A DNA stretch of 41,459 bases from a virus: positions 1 to 41,459 of the IMG/VR virus record IMGVR_UViG_3300010371_000061; one strand, 5' to 3'. Of the stretch, positions 31,784-39,184 are shown piece after piece (position 1 is the stretch's first letter; each line of letters starts with the position of its first letter). The notes beneath the pieces were generated by a model. It saw only the letters and a program-made list of their open reading frames with translations, was not told the origin of the DNA and made no database searches. A program made the position numbers and the translations under genes.

Positions 31784-31832
31784 CTATTAATATATCACTT
31801 GACGAGTTGATAAGTGTATGATATATTAATAG
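31784..31832. repeat. Perfect 14-bp dyad around a promoter
   Basis: CTATTAATATATCA (31784-31797) and its exact complement (31819-31832) flank 21 nt. The right arm contains the -10 box of the promoter below. AT-rich and without a T-run, it looks more like an operator than a terminator. Confidence 0.7.
31799..31827 (+). promoter_or_regulatory. Extended -10 promoter inside a dyad
   Basis: TTGACG (31799-31804), 17 nt ending TGA, then TATATT (31822-31827). The -10 and its TGN extension lie in the right arm of the dyad, so a protein bound to the dyad would block it. It serves the gene at 31872 and possibly those beyond. Confidence 0.65.
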
Positions 31833-31871
31833 AGAAGTTAAGAATACAATAAAAAACAGGGAGTGGTTAAG

Positions 31872-32156
31872 ATGAGTGAAAAAGTAGAGCGAGCAGTAGT
31901 GCAAGGAACAGTAACATTTACTGTAGATTGTGATTTGTTAATTGGGTTAGTTGAGCCAGAAGTAGCCAATAATAGCCATCTGTTGATAATGTGGCTACAG
32001 GATAAGGCGTTCAAGATGATTGATTCAGCTTCAGTAGAGGTGGAAGTTGAATATAATGAAATTGTCAATATTGCAAAAGAGACCGCTGATTCATACACAG
32101 ACACTATCATTGGAGCAGGAGACTGGAAGAGGATTATGAAAGAAAATAAAGAATAA
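31872..32156 (+). CDS. Hypothetical protein, 94 aa
   Basis: ATG with CAGGGAGTGG upstream, first gene after the dyad promoter. Mixed alpha/beta with acidic regions (SVEVEVEYNEIVNIAKETAD) and a basic end. If the dyad is an operator, this small gene is a candidate target or autoregulator, but it shows no obvious helix-turn-helix. Confidence 0.55.
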   Translation: MSEKVERAVVQGTVTFTVDCDLLIGLVEPEVANNSHLLIMWLQDKAFKMIDSASVEVEVEYNEIVNIAKETADSYTDTIIGAGDWKRIMKENKE

Positions 32157-32207
32157 TAGATTTAAAACATAAAATAAAAAAAACATAAACACTAGGAGGA
32201 ATAACAG

Positions 32208-34256
32208 ATGACGATGGAATTTAAAGAATTTAAGGAAATCCTACAGAAAAACTTTGCAAATATCACAAAGGATACTACGCACTTATTTGAAGTTAGTGTA
32301 GACATGGATGAGATGTGGGAATTGTATCAAAGCAGTTATCCAGAGGGTACAAATATGGTGTTCCGAGAACGCCGTGAGATGGATTGCAGTTGCTGTAAAA
32401 ACTTTATTAGAAATATTGGCAATGTTGTTCTTATTGAAAATGGTAAGATTACAACTATTTGGGATGTTGAGACAGGAAGCGCGACATTTCAGCCTGTAAT
32501 GGATGCACTATCAAACTATGTTAAATCTAAAACTATTAAAGATGTATGGGTAAATAAGATTAAGAAGTTAGGTGTTAATAATAACTTTGAGAAACTTGAA
32601 AATGGAACAGTAACTGAATGGCATCACTTTTATTTAGAGCTTCCTAATAAGTTTGTTGACCATAGTGGGAAATCTGAGGCAGATGTGAAAGGAACGCTTA
32701 GAACTACACGAGATGTTTTCAAGCGTTCACTAGATGAGATTTCAGAAGATAGTCTGCTTACTGTACTAGAGATTATTGCTCAGAATTCACTATATAAAGG
32801 TGAAGAGTGGCGAAGTGCTCTAAATGAATTCTACAAATACAAGAAAAAATATGACGAACTAGAAACAGATAATGAAAAAGATGTTTATGCTTGGGAGAAT
32901 TCAGTCAAAGCTGGAGGAGCAATTGGTAGAATTAAAAATCATAGTATGGGGACTCTACTGATTAATATTAGCGAAGGAGTGGAGTTAGACTTAGCAGTAA
33001 AGAAATATGAGCAAATTGTAGACCCTGAAAACTATAAGCGCAGTAAGCCTGTGTATAGCCAGAAGATGCTGGATGATGCTAAGAAGACTCTTGAACAGCT
33101 TGGTTATTTAGAATCGCTTCCTCGTCGTCATGCAGACTTAGAAGATATCACAGTTAACAATATCTTATTCTCTAATAAAGACTCAGCTAAAACCATTGGC
33201 GGGTTGGATGTTTTTGGAGAAATGTCTAGTGATATTGCTGTTAATCCTAAGAAATTTTCAAAAGTAGAAGAGGTTTCAATTGATAAATTTGTAAGTGATA
33301 TTCTTCCAACAGCAAAAGAGATTGAAGTATTACTAGAAAACAAACATGCAAGCAATATGGTCTCACTAATTGCTCCAGTAAATAAAGATGCAAAATCAAT
33401 GTTTAAATGGGACAATCCATTTAGTTGGGCTTACTCTGGCAATATGACGGACAGTTCTATGAAAGAAAATGTCAAGTCTGCTGGAGGAAAAGTCGATGGA
33501 GTATTGCGCTTCTCTATTCAATGGAATGACAACGAGTTTGACGGCAACGATTTAGACGCACACTGCATTGAGCCCCATGGAAATGAGATTTACTATGGAG
33601 ATAAACGGAACTATGACACTACTGGTCAGTTAGATGTTGATATTACACATCCACGAGAAAACACACCAGCTGTTGAGAATATTACTTGGACAAATAGAAG
33701 CAGAATGAATAAAGGAACTTACAAATTCTACGTGAATAACTTTGCTAACAGAGGTGGAAAGACTGGATTTAGTGCTGAAATTGAGTTCGATGGTCAAGTC
33801 CATTCGTTTGACTATAGCAAAGAGCTTAAAAATAAAGAAAAAATCTTAGTGGCGGAAGTTATTTTTGATGGAGAGAATTTCAGTATTGTAGAGAAATTGC
33901 CATCAAGTGTATCATCAAGAGAAGTTTGGGGATTGAAGACTAATCAATTTGTTCCTGTATCCGTAGTTTCATATAGTTCGAACTACTGGAATGAGCAACA
34001 AGGTATTGGCAATAAGCATTTCATGTTCTTCCTGAAGAGCTGTATTAATCCTGAACAACCCAATGGATTCTACAATGAGTTCTTAAATCAAGAGTTAAAT
34101 CCACACCGTAAAGTTATGGAGGCTTTATCCTCAAAACTATCAGTTGAAAGTGTAGACAATCAGCTCAGCGGTCTAGGTTTTTCTTCTACTAAGCGAGATG
34201 AGTTGATTGTGAAGGTGACAGGAAAGACAGAGCGGGTATTGAAAATTAAATTTTAA
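32208..34256 (+). CDS. Large phage protein with YfaP/DUF2135-like domain
   Basis: ATG with TAGGAGGA upstream. The 682-aa protein opens with a domain (about residues 1-160; RERREMDCSCCKNFIRN, with CxCC, and KLENGTVTEWHHFYLELP) that, from memory, is shared by phage proteins of unknown role. A middle helical region follows. Residues 430-565 resemble a YfaP/DUF2135 domain (DGNDLDAHCIEPHGNEIYYG, then QLDVDITHP and ENITWTN). The C-terminus (FMFFLKSCINPEQPNGFYNE, then GLGFSSTKRDEL) is also shared. It lacks a signal peptide, so it acts in the cytoplasm or virion. It is paired with the 129-aa gene downstream. No enzymatic motif recognised. Confidence 0.65.
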   Translation: MTMEFKEFKEILQKNFANITKDTTHLFEVSVDMDEMWELYQSSYPEGTNMVFRERREMDCSCCKNFIRNIGNVVLIENGKITTIWDVETGSATFQPVMDALSNYVKSKTIKDVWVNKIKKLGVNNNFEKLENGTVTEWHHFYLELPNKFVDHSGKSEADVKGTLRTTRDVFKRSLDEISEDSLLTVLEIIAQNSLYKGEEWRSALNEFYKYKKKYDELETDNEKDVYAWENSVKAGGAIGRIKNHSMGTLLINISEGVELDLAVKKYEQIVDPENYKRSKPVYSQKMLDDAKKTLEQLGYLESLPRRHADLEDITVNNILFSNKDSAKTIGGLDVFGEMSSDIAVNPKKFSKVEEVSIDKFVSDILPTAKEIEVLLENKHASNMVSLIAPVNKDAKSMFKWDNPFSWAYSGNMTDSSMKENVKSAGGKVDGVLRFSIQWNDNEFDGNDLDAHCIEPHGNEIYYGDKRNYDTTGQLDVDITHPRENTPAVENITWTNRSRMNKGTYKFYVNNFANRGGKTGFSAEIEFDGQVHSFDYSKELKNKEKILVAEVIFDGENFSIVEKLPSSVSSREVWGLKTNQFVPVSVVSYSSNYWNEQQGIGNKHFMFFLKSCINPEQPNGFYNEFLNQELNPHRKVMEALSSKLSVESVDNQLSGLGFSSTKRDELIVKVTGKTERVLKIKF

Positions 34257-34285
34257 TTGAGTAACAATGAAACACTATATATAAA
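34257..34285 (+). promoter_or_regulatory. Possible promoter for the 129-aa gene
   Basis: TTGAGT (34257-34262), 17 nt, then TATAAA (34280-34285). It overlaps an A-rich leader that resembles those before the SSB-like and recombinase genes. Moderate match only. Confidence 0.4.
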
Positions 34286-34321
34286 AATAAAAAAACCAAA
34301 TTAAAAGGAGAATGATTTATT

Positions 34322-34711
34322 ATGACAAACACTAACTTATTTGAGGTTGCAGTACGAGAAAAATTACGGTTCACTTATAAGGGATATCTGTCAACGGAAG
34401 ACGTCTGGGACTTATCGGTCAGTGAACTGGACACTATCTTCAAATCATTAAATTCTCAGCTAAAACAAGCTCAAGAGGAAAGCTTGCTAAATACAAAAAC
34501 AGCTGAAGATGTTGAGCTGGACACAAAAATTGAAATCATTAAACACATCTTTAATGTGAAAGTTGCTGAAGCGAATGCACGTCTACAAGATAAAGAAAAA
34601 GCTGAAAAGAAACAGCAAATCTTAGGTCTCATTAAGAAAAAACAAGACGAAGCAACAGAAGAGAAGTCGGTTGAAGAGCTACTAGAAGAGCTTGCTAAAT
34701 TAGAAGACTAA
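34322..34711 (+). CDS. Conserved helical phage protein, 129 aa
   Basis: ATG with AAAGGAGAATGATTTATT upstream, the same leader as the SSB-like gene. It begins NLFEVAVREKLRFTYKGYLS and continues WDLSVSELDTIFKSLNSQLK, a sequence I recall as widely shared among phage proteins located next to the large protein family above. The remainder is a charged coiled coil. Function unknown; pairing with the 682-aa protein suggests a complex. Confidence 0.6.
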   Translation: MTNTNLFEVAVREKLRFTYKGYLSTEDVWDLSVSELDTIFKSLNSQLKQAQEESLLNTKTAEDVELDTKIEIIKHIFNVKVAEANARLQDKEKAEKKQQILGLIKKKQDEATEEKSVEELLEELAKLED

Positions 34712-34720
34712 TAGTATAAT
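34692..34720 (+). promoter_or_regulatory. Promoter for the ABC/PspA operon
   Basis: TTGCTA (34692-34697), 17 nt, then perfect TATAAT (34715-34720). It lies across the end of the 129-aa gene. Predicted start near 34727, inside the following hairpin. It gives the ABC operon its own transcription unit. Confidence 0.65.
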
Positions 34721-34721
34721 G

Positions 34722-34741
34722 AGAGAGGAGAAATCCTCTCT
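34722..34741 (+). terminator. GAAA-capped hairpin at the operon boundary
   Basis: AGAGAGGA (34722-34729), loop GAAA, TCCTCTCT (34734-34741). The tail TCTCTAATAAG is only moderately T-rich, so termination of upstream transcription is possible but may be leaky. It overlaps the start region of the 34692 promoter. Confidence 0.5.
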
Positions 34742-34771
34742 TCTCTAATAAGTTTTAGTAAGGAGCTAAAT

Positions 34772-35530
34772 ATGTTCAAAATAAGAGCAGTTAAACGCAT
34801 ACTTCCCATTATCTTTGTTTTAATATTGTGGGCAATTGGAAGTCAATTTAGTAGTCCTTTGTTTTTACCCCAACCTACAAAAGTAGGGGAAACATTTTTA
34901 GGGCTAATTCAAAATGGAATGCTTATAGAATCAGTGAAAGTTTCCTTTTTGAGAATAACTTCAGCAACAATCTTAGCAGCGACCATTAGTATTCCGATTG
35001 GACTTCTTGTGGCAAACTACAAGTTCATTGATGATATAATTACTCCAATTACTAGTTTCATGAGATTTATGCCAGTGACAGCATTTTATCCTCTGTTGAT
35101 TATGTGGATTGGAATTGGAGAGCTAATGAAAGTGTCATTTCTATTATTTGCGACAGTGTTCTTCTTCTTACCAACAGTTATCTTAGCTGTAAAAGATGTA
35201 AGTGTTGATTTAGTAGATACGGCTAGAACAATGGGGATGTCGAAATTAAAAGTAATGACTAAGGTTCTTTTACCAGCCTCACTCCCTTCAATATCCCAAT
35301 CTTTCTTAATGATGTATGGGATTGGATGGACATATATCATTATCGCAGAGATGATAAATACAAATGTTGGATTAGGATACTTAATGAACATTGGTTCAGC
35401 ACGAGGAAGAACGGATATGGTATTCGCTGCTTTAATAGCTGTTCTAATTGTCAGTTACATTTTTGACACTATTGGTAATGCTACTATTAAAAAAGTGTTT
35501 AAGTGGAAGTTTATTCGAAAATCTGAGTAA
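34772..35530 (+). CDS. ABC transporter permease (NitT/TauT-type)
   Basis: ATG with AAGGAGC upstream. The 252-aa protein has about six membrane helices and the permease signature (EAA loop) at VDLVDTARTMGMSKLKVMTK with the following LPASLPS (about residues 150-175). FMPVTAFYPLLIMWIGIGE and GIGWTYIIIAEMI match the SsuC/TauC/NrtB class that imports nitrate, sulfonates or thiamine-pyrimidine-type ligands. It pairs with the ATPase and the substrate-binding protein of the same operon. Substrate unknown. A full ABC importer in a phage is unusual. Confidence 0.8.
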   Translation: MFKIRAVKRILPIIFVLILWAIGSQFSSPLFLPQPTKVGETFLGLIQNGMLIESVKVSFLRITSATILAATISIPIGLLVANYKFIDDIITPITSFMRFMPVTAFYPLLIMWIGIGELMKVSFLLFATVFFFLPTVILAVKDVSVDLVDTARTMGMSKLKVMTKVLLPASLPSISQSFLMMYGIGWTYIIIAEMINTNVGLGYLMNIGSARGRTDMVFAALIAVLIVSYIFDTIGNATIKKVFKWKFIRKSE

Positions 35531-35553
35531 TCTATGAGGCGGTGAGAACAAGA

Positions 35554-36180
35554 ATGATACAGGTAGATAACTTGAGTGTTTCTTTTGGAAGCAATAAAGT
35601 CCTAAACAATTTGAATCTTGATTTTGAAGATAATAAAATATATTGTGTATTGGGTCGTAGTGGTACGGGCAAGTCAACGCTATTAAGAAGTATTGCTGGA
35701 TTGATTGTACCTTCTGACGGGAAAATAGTTTACAATAATAAAGAGATTACAAAACCAAATGAAAATATATTTATGATGCATCAAAACTATACAAACTTTC
35801 CTTGGAAGGACTGCATGGAGAACGTATTATTCCCAATAAAACTTAAACGAAAAGCTACTAGAGAAGATTATATCGAAGCTACTAAACTTTTAGTTAGGGT
35901 TGGATTGGGAGAGCACATCAAGAAGTATCCAGAGCAACTATCAGGCGGTCAAAGGCAACGCCTATCTTTAGCCAGAGTCTTAATGAGCAAACCTAAAGTA
36001 ATCCTTATGGATGAGCCATTGAGTGCCCTAGATGATAAGACAAGAGAAGAGATGCAAGACCTTATAATGAATCTTCAAAAAGAAACTAAGAATACAATTA
36101 TTATGATTACTCACAGTAGGGAAGACGCCGATAAAATGGCTGACCATATAATTCAATTAGAAGGAGAGAAAGTAAAATGA
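35554..36180 (+). CDS. ABC transporter ATP-binding subunit
   Basis: ATG at 35554 with GGCGGTGAG upstream. Walker A GRSGTGKS (residues 34-41), Q-loop MMHQNYTNFPW, signature LSGGQRQRLSLARVLMSKP (from residue 129), Walker B VILMDEP (149-155), D-loop SALD and switch His in ITHSRED are all intact, so it should be an active ATPase. At 208 aa it is short for the NitT/TauT class, lacking an extended C-terminal region. Its stop overlaps the next ATG by 4 nt, indicating coupled translation. Confidence 0.85.
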   Translation: MIQVDNLSVSFGSNKVLNNLNLDFEDNKIYCVLGRSGTGKSTLLRSIAGLIVPSDGKIVYNNKEITKPNENIFMMHQNYTNFPWKDCMENVLFPIKLKRKATREDYIEATKLLVRVGLGEHIKKYPEQLSGGQRQRLSLARVLMSKPKVILMDEPLSALDDKTREEMQDLIMNLQKETKNTIIMITHSREDADKMADHIIQLEGEKVK

Positions 36181-36752
36181 CAAAGAAAAAATCGTGGTTA
36201 GAAAAATTGAAATTAGTAGAAGTAGAAGAGGGTTTTAATCAAGATGAACTGATTGAGAGTTTGCAGACACAATCACAACAGATGGATGCATATATTCCAC
36301 CTCAAGAATTCTCGCAAGCAATCTATCAATTTACAGAAGAAGACTTCTTGACAGTAGAGGAAATCTATGGGAAGATTGAGATGTCAGATTTAAGCAAGTC
36401 AATCTTCAAGATTGAGGAGTTTAAGAAACATTTTCCTGACAGTCTGCCTTCTGAAGTAAAGCGTCAGACAGTCATTGGCATTTTAGAGGCAGCTGGACTA
36501 AGTTTAGAGGAGTTGATTGAAGATGCAGAAGGGCGGATTAATGCTCTCAAAGGAGTTTCAGTAGTAACCAATGAAAAAAGCAATCTAGTTGTTATGGAGA
36601 AAGAGGAAGAGATTGATAGTCTACTGAGTAAGATAGACTCTCTGAAACAAGACAATATTGATAGAAAGACAGCACAAGAAAAGCAAGATAGCTTAATTGA
36701 TGAGGAATTGGACAAGATTGGTCAAATTTTAAAGTTTATCTCATCTAAATAA
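36177..36752 (+). CDS. Helical protein of the ABC/PspA operon, 191 aa
   Basis: ATG overlaps the ATPase stop, with AAGGAGAG upstream. Residues 1-50 are polar. A central helical domain (about 55-135) includes EEIYGKIEMSDLSKSIFKIE and VKRQTVIGILEAAGLSLEEL. The last 50 residues are a coiled coil (SLLSKIDSLKQDNIDRKTAQ). No signal peptide or membrane helix. Its position between ATPase and PspA-like genes suggests a cytoplasmic adaptor. No family recognised. Confidence 0.65.
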   Translation: MTKKKSWLEKLKLVEVEEGFNQDELIESLQTQSQQMDAYIPPQEFSQAIYQFTEEDFLTVEEIYGKIEMSDLSKSIFKIEEFKKHFPDSLPSEVKRQTVIGILEAAGLSLEELIEDAEGRINALKGVSVVTNEKSNLVVMEKEEEIDSLLSKIDSLKQDNIDRKTAQEKQDSLIDEELDKIGQILKFISSK

Positions 36753-36766
36753 AAGGAGGAAATAAT

Positions 36767-37501
36767 ATGGAAATTATTGTTTTAGGAATTATTGTTATTG
36801 TATTAGCTGGAGTGTTCATTTTTGGAGGGAAACCTCTAAGAGTATTACTCAAGGGATTTATAGGGGTATTTATTGAAGATAGAGCCAAAACTCCAGAAGG
36901 TGCGGCTGCGGTCTATAATCAAGTTATTGATAAAGCTCAAAACGATTATGCTATAGCTCACAATACTCTTCAAAAAGTTGCAGGTCAATTGGACTCTTCT
37001 AAAAAGAGTGTAGTATCTACCAAAGATAAAATACAGAAATCAGAGGAAAAATGCGAGGCATTTGCGAAGGCTGGTCAATTTGATAAGGTAGACTTATTTG
37101 CTGAGCAACGCGACAATCTTATCGAGGAATTGGGGAATCATGAGAGAGCAGTTAAAGAACTGGAGCCAATTTTTGAGGAAGCTAAGCGTATTAGTAATTA
37201 CTTAGAGAAAAAACTAACACAATTAAAAGCAGACAAAGTTCGCGCTATCAATGACCTTAAATTAAATAAACAGCTTAAAGATATGTATGATGATATGGAA
37301 GAGTTAAAAAATACTACAAATATTGATAAGCTTCTAGGCTCTGTTAAAGAGGGAGTGAAAGATTCTCGCGAGCAAGCGGTAGGAGCTAGAGTTGTACACG
37401 GCAACAAGTTATCTACTAAAATTTCAGATGCGGACGAAGAAGCAAAAAAGCTAGTTAGAAATGATTACGCTGAAGAATTGAAAAGAAAATATCAAAAGTA
37501 A
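36767..37501 (+). CDS. PspA/IM30-like protein with N-terminal membrane anchor
   Basis: ATG with AAAGGAGG upstream. Residues 1-20 form a hydrophobic helix (MEIIVLGIIVIVLAGVFIFG). The rest is a long antiparallel coiled-coil hairpin typical of PspA/Vipp1/ESCRT-III-like proteins (VYNQVIDKAQNDYAIAHNTL; KEGVKDSREQAVGARVVHG). Canonical PspA uses an amphipathic helix rather than a true transmembrane segment, so this one is permanently anchored. PspA proteins bind stressed membranes and preserve the proton gradient. Here it probably shields the membrane near the transporter, which is inference. Confidence 0.65.
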   Translation: MEIIVLGIIVIVLAGVFIFGGKPLRVLLKGFIGVFIEDRAKTPEGAAAVYNQVIDKAQNDYAIAHNTLQKVAGQLDSSKKSVVSTKDKIQKSEEKCEAFAKAGQFDKVDLFAEQRDNLIEELGNHERAVKELEPIFEEAKRISNYLEKKLTQLKADKVRAINDLKLNKQLKDMYDDMEELKNTTNIDKLLGSVKEGVKDSREQAVGARVVHGNKLSTKISDADEEAKKLVRNDYAEELKRKYQK

Positions 37502-37535
37502 TATCACATATGACATGAGAAAAGGATGATGAAAA

Positions 37536-39107
37536 TTGAAGATGATGAAAATGACCTTTGCTGGAAAGCTTCTTGCTTTTGTTTTAGCTATAATGGTAGT
37601 TCTTGGATGTACGTACTTTGCTGGAGGGTTTAACTTCTTAAAAGATGTAGGGAGCTCAGTAGTTTCTGATGGTGGTAATTCTGATAATGGAGTAGCCAAA
37701 AAGAATGGCTCTAAAAAATCAAAAGCATCAGATGAAATCAATATTTCTATTGACGAATGGATTGGTTGGTCAACAATCATTTCTGCAAATGGTGGTTTAA
37801 AGACACAAAAAGGCTCTATTTTTGATGAGTTAGGAATTAAAGTTAACATCAGTGTTATTAATGATGCAACACAATCTTCAAACGCATTAATTAAAGGAGA
37901 TATTGATGGTGCTGGATACACGGTTAATCGCTATGCTTTCTTATATCCTAAATTTAAAGAGAATGGTGTAAATGCAGTAATGCCATTCATTACAAACTTC
38001 TCTTCTGGTGGAGATGGAATCATTGCGAAAGACAGCATTAAGAGCGTAGAAGACCTTGTAGGTAAGAAAATTGCAGTGCCTCGCTACAGTGAAGCACAAA
38101 CATTGGTATGGTGGTTGTTGAATAAATCAAATCTAACTGAAAAAGAAATTGAGCAAATTCACAATGACATGGTATTATTTGATACTCCAGATGACGCAGC
38201 TAAAGCATTCTTCGCTGGACAAGTAGATGCAGCTGCAACATGGCAACCATATTTGTCACAAGCACAAGAAACAACTGGAGCTCGACTATTATTCTCTACA
38301 AAGGCAGCACACAACATTATTCTTGATGGGATTGTATTCGATAAAAAATTCCTAGATGAAAACAAAGAGCTAGTTTCTAAATTCATAGAGGGTACGTTAC
38401 TTGCTATGCCTCTATATAAAACAGAGTTCACATCGGTTAAAAACTCAATGCCACTATTCTCTACTGAAACAAATGAGAGTATTGCAGAAATGGCAAAAGA
38501 TGCAGACCTTGCTGGTTATGCAGAAAACCTTGAGCTATTAGCTTCTACAGCTAAAAATCTATTCGTTGATATGAGCGACATTTGGTCAGCACTGGGTGAA
38601 AAATCCATGTCAGAAGAAGTAGATAACGCATTCGAAACATCTACGTTAGAGCTACTATCTAATAAATTTGACTCGAAAGAAGTGCATGGTGCTCCATCGT
38701 TTACAGAAGAGCAACGTCAGCAAGCTCAACAGGTTGATAATGTTGAATCTTTATTGAAGAAATCTGTAACAATTGAGTTCCAGCCTAACTCAGCAGCTTT
38801 CTTGGATGCTGAACAAGCGTCTAAAGTGTTAGATGAATTTGTTGGAATTGCTAAGATTCTCAATGGCTCTGTCATTCAAATTGAAGGCAACATTAATGAT
38901 ACAGGAATTGGTGAAAGTGAAGCTGGTAAAAAACTGTCCTATCAGCGAGCAAAAACTGTTTCAGAATACTTGAAGCATAACGATGTTGACCCGTCACGAT
39001 TTGTTATTGTTGGAAACGGCATTTCTAAACAAGTTGGAGATAATAAAACAGAAGCAGGTAAACAACAAAATCGTCGGACAGACATTTTCTTTAAAATAGT
39101 TGAATAA
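37536..39107 (+). CDS. Substrate-binding protein fused to OmpA-like domain
   Basis: TTG at 37536 is 10 nt after AAAGGATG; ATGs at 37542 and 37545 are alternatives. Residues 5-27 are a signal/anchor segment with VVLGC, a possible lipobox. Residues 65-400 are an NMT1/SsuA-type substrate-binding fold (INISIDEWIGWSTIISANGG; GKKIAVPRYSEAQTLVWWLL; FAGQVDAAATWQPYLSQAQE). Residues 410-523 are an OmpA-like peptidoglycan-binding domain (KKLSYQRAKTVSEYL and QQNRRTDIFF). The protein would sit outside the cell membrane, tethered to cell wall, feeding ligand to the permease. Confidence 0.75.
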   Translation: MKMMKMTFAGKLLAFVLAIMVVLGCTYFAGGFNFLKDVGSSVVSDGGNSDNGVAKKNGSKKSKASDEINISIDEWIGWSTIISANGGLKTQKGSIFDELGIKVNISVINDATQSSNALIKGDIDGAGYTVNRYAFLYPKFKENGVNAVMPFITNFSSGGDGIIAKDSIKSVEDLVGKKIAVPRYSEAQTLVWWLLNKSNLTEKEIEQIHNDMVLFDTPDDAAKAFFAGQVDAAATWQPYLSQAQETTGARLLFSTKAAHNIILDGIVFDKKFLDENKELVSKFIEGTLLAMPLYKTEFTSVKNSMPLFSTETNESIAEMAKDADLAGYAENLELLASTAKNLFVDMSDIWSALGEKSMSEEVDNAFETSTLELLSNKFDSKEVHGAPSFTEEQRQQAQQVDNVESLLKKSVTIEFQPNSAAFLDAEQASKVLDEFVGIAKILNGSVIQIEGNINDTGIGESEAGKKLSYQRAKTVSEYLKHNDVDPSRFVIVGNGISKQVGDNKTEAGKQQNRRTDIFFKIVE

Positions 39108-39116
39108 TTGAAGCTT

Positions 39117-39143
39117 ACTCCTCTAATTAGAGGAGTTTCTTTT
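39117..39143 (+). terminator. Strong rho-independent terminator
   Basis: ACTCCTCT (39117-39124), loop AATT, AGAGGAGT (39129-39136), then TTCTTTT. It lies 10 nt after the substrate-binding gene and cleanly ends the ABC/PspA operon. Confidence 0.8.
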
Positions 39144-39184
39144 AAAGAAAGCATATAAATTATAATTTAAATGGAGGAACATAA

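Noticed and set aside
33128-33415. 95-aa minus-strand frame
   Set aside because: Antisense shadow of the 682-aa protein, without ribosome site or promoter.
37451-37921. 156-aa open frame on the minus strand
   Set aside because: It lies antisense to the end of the PspA-like gene and the start of the substrate-binding gene, has no ribosome site, and its composition is that of a complement of coding sequence.
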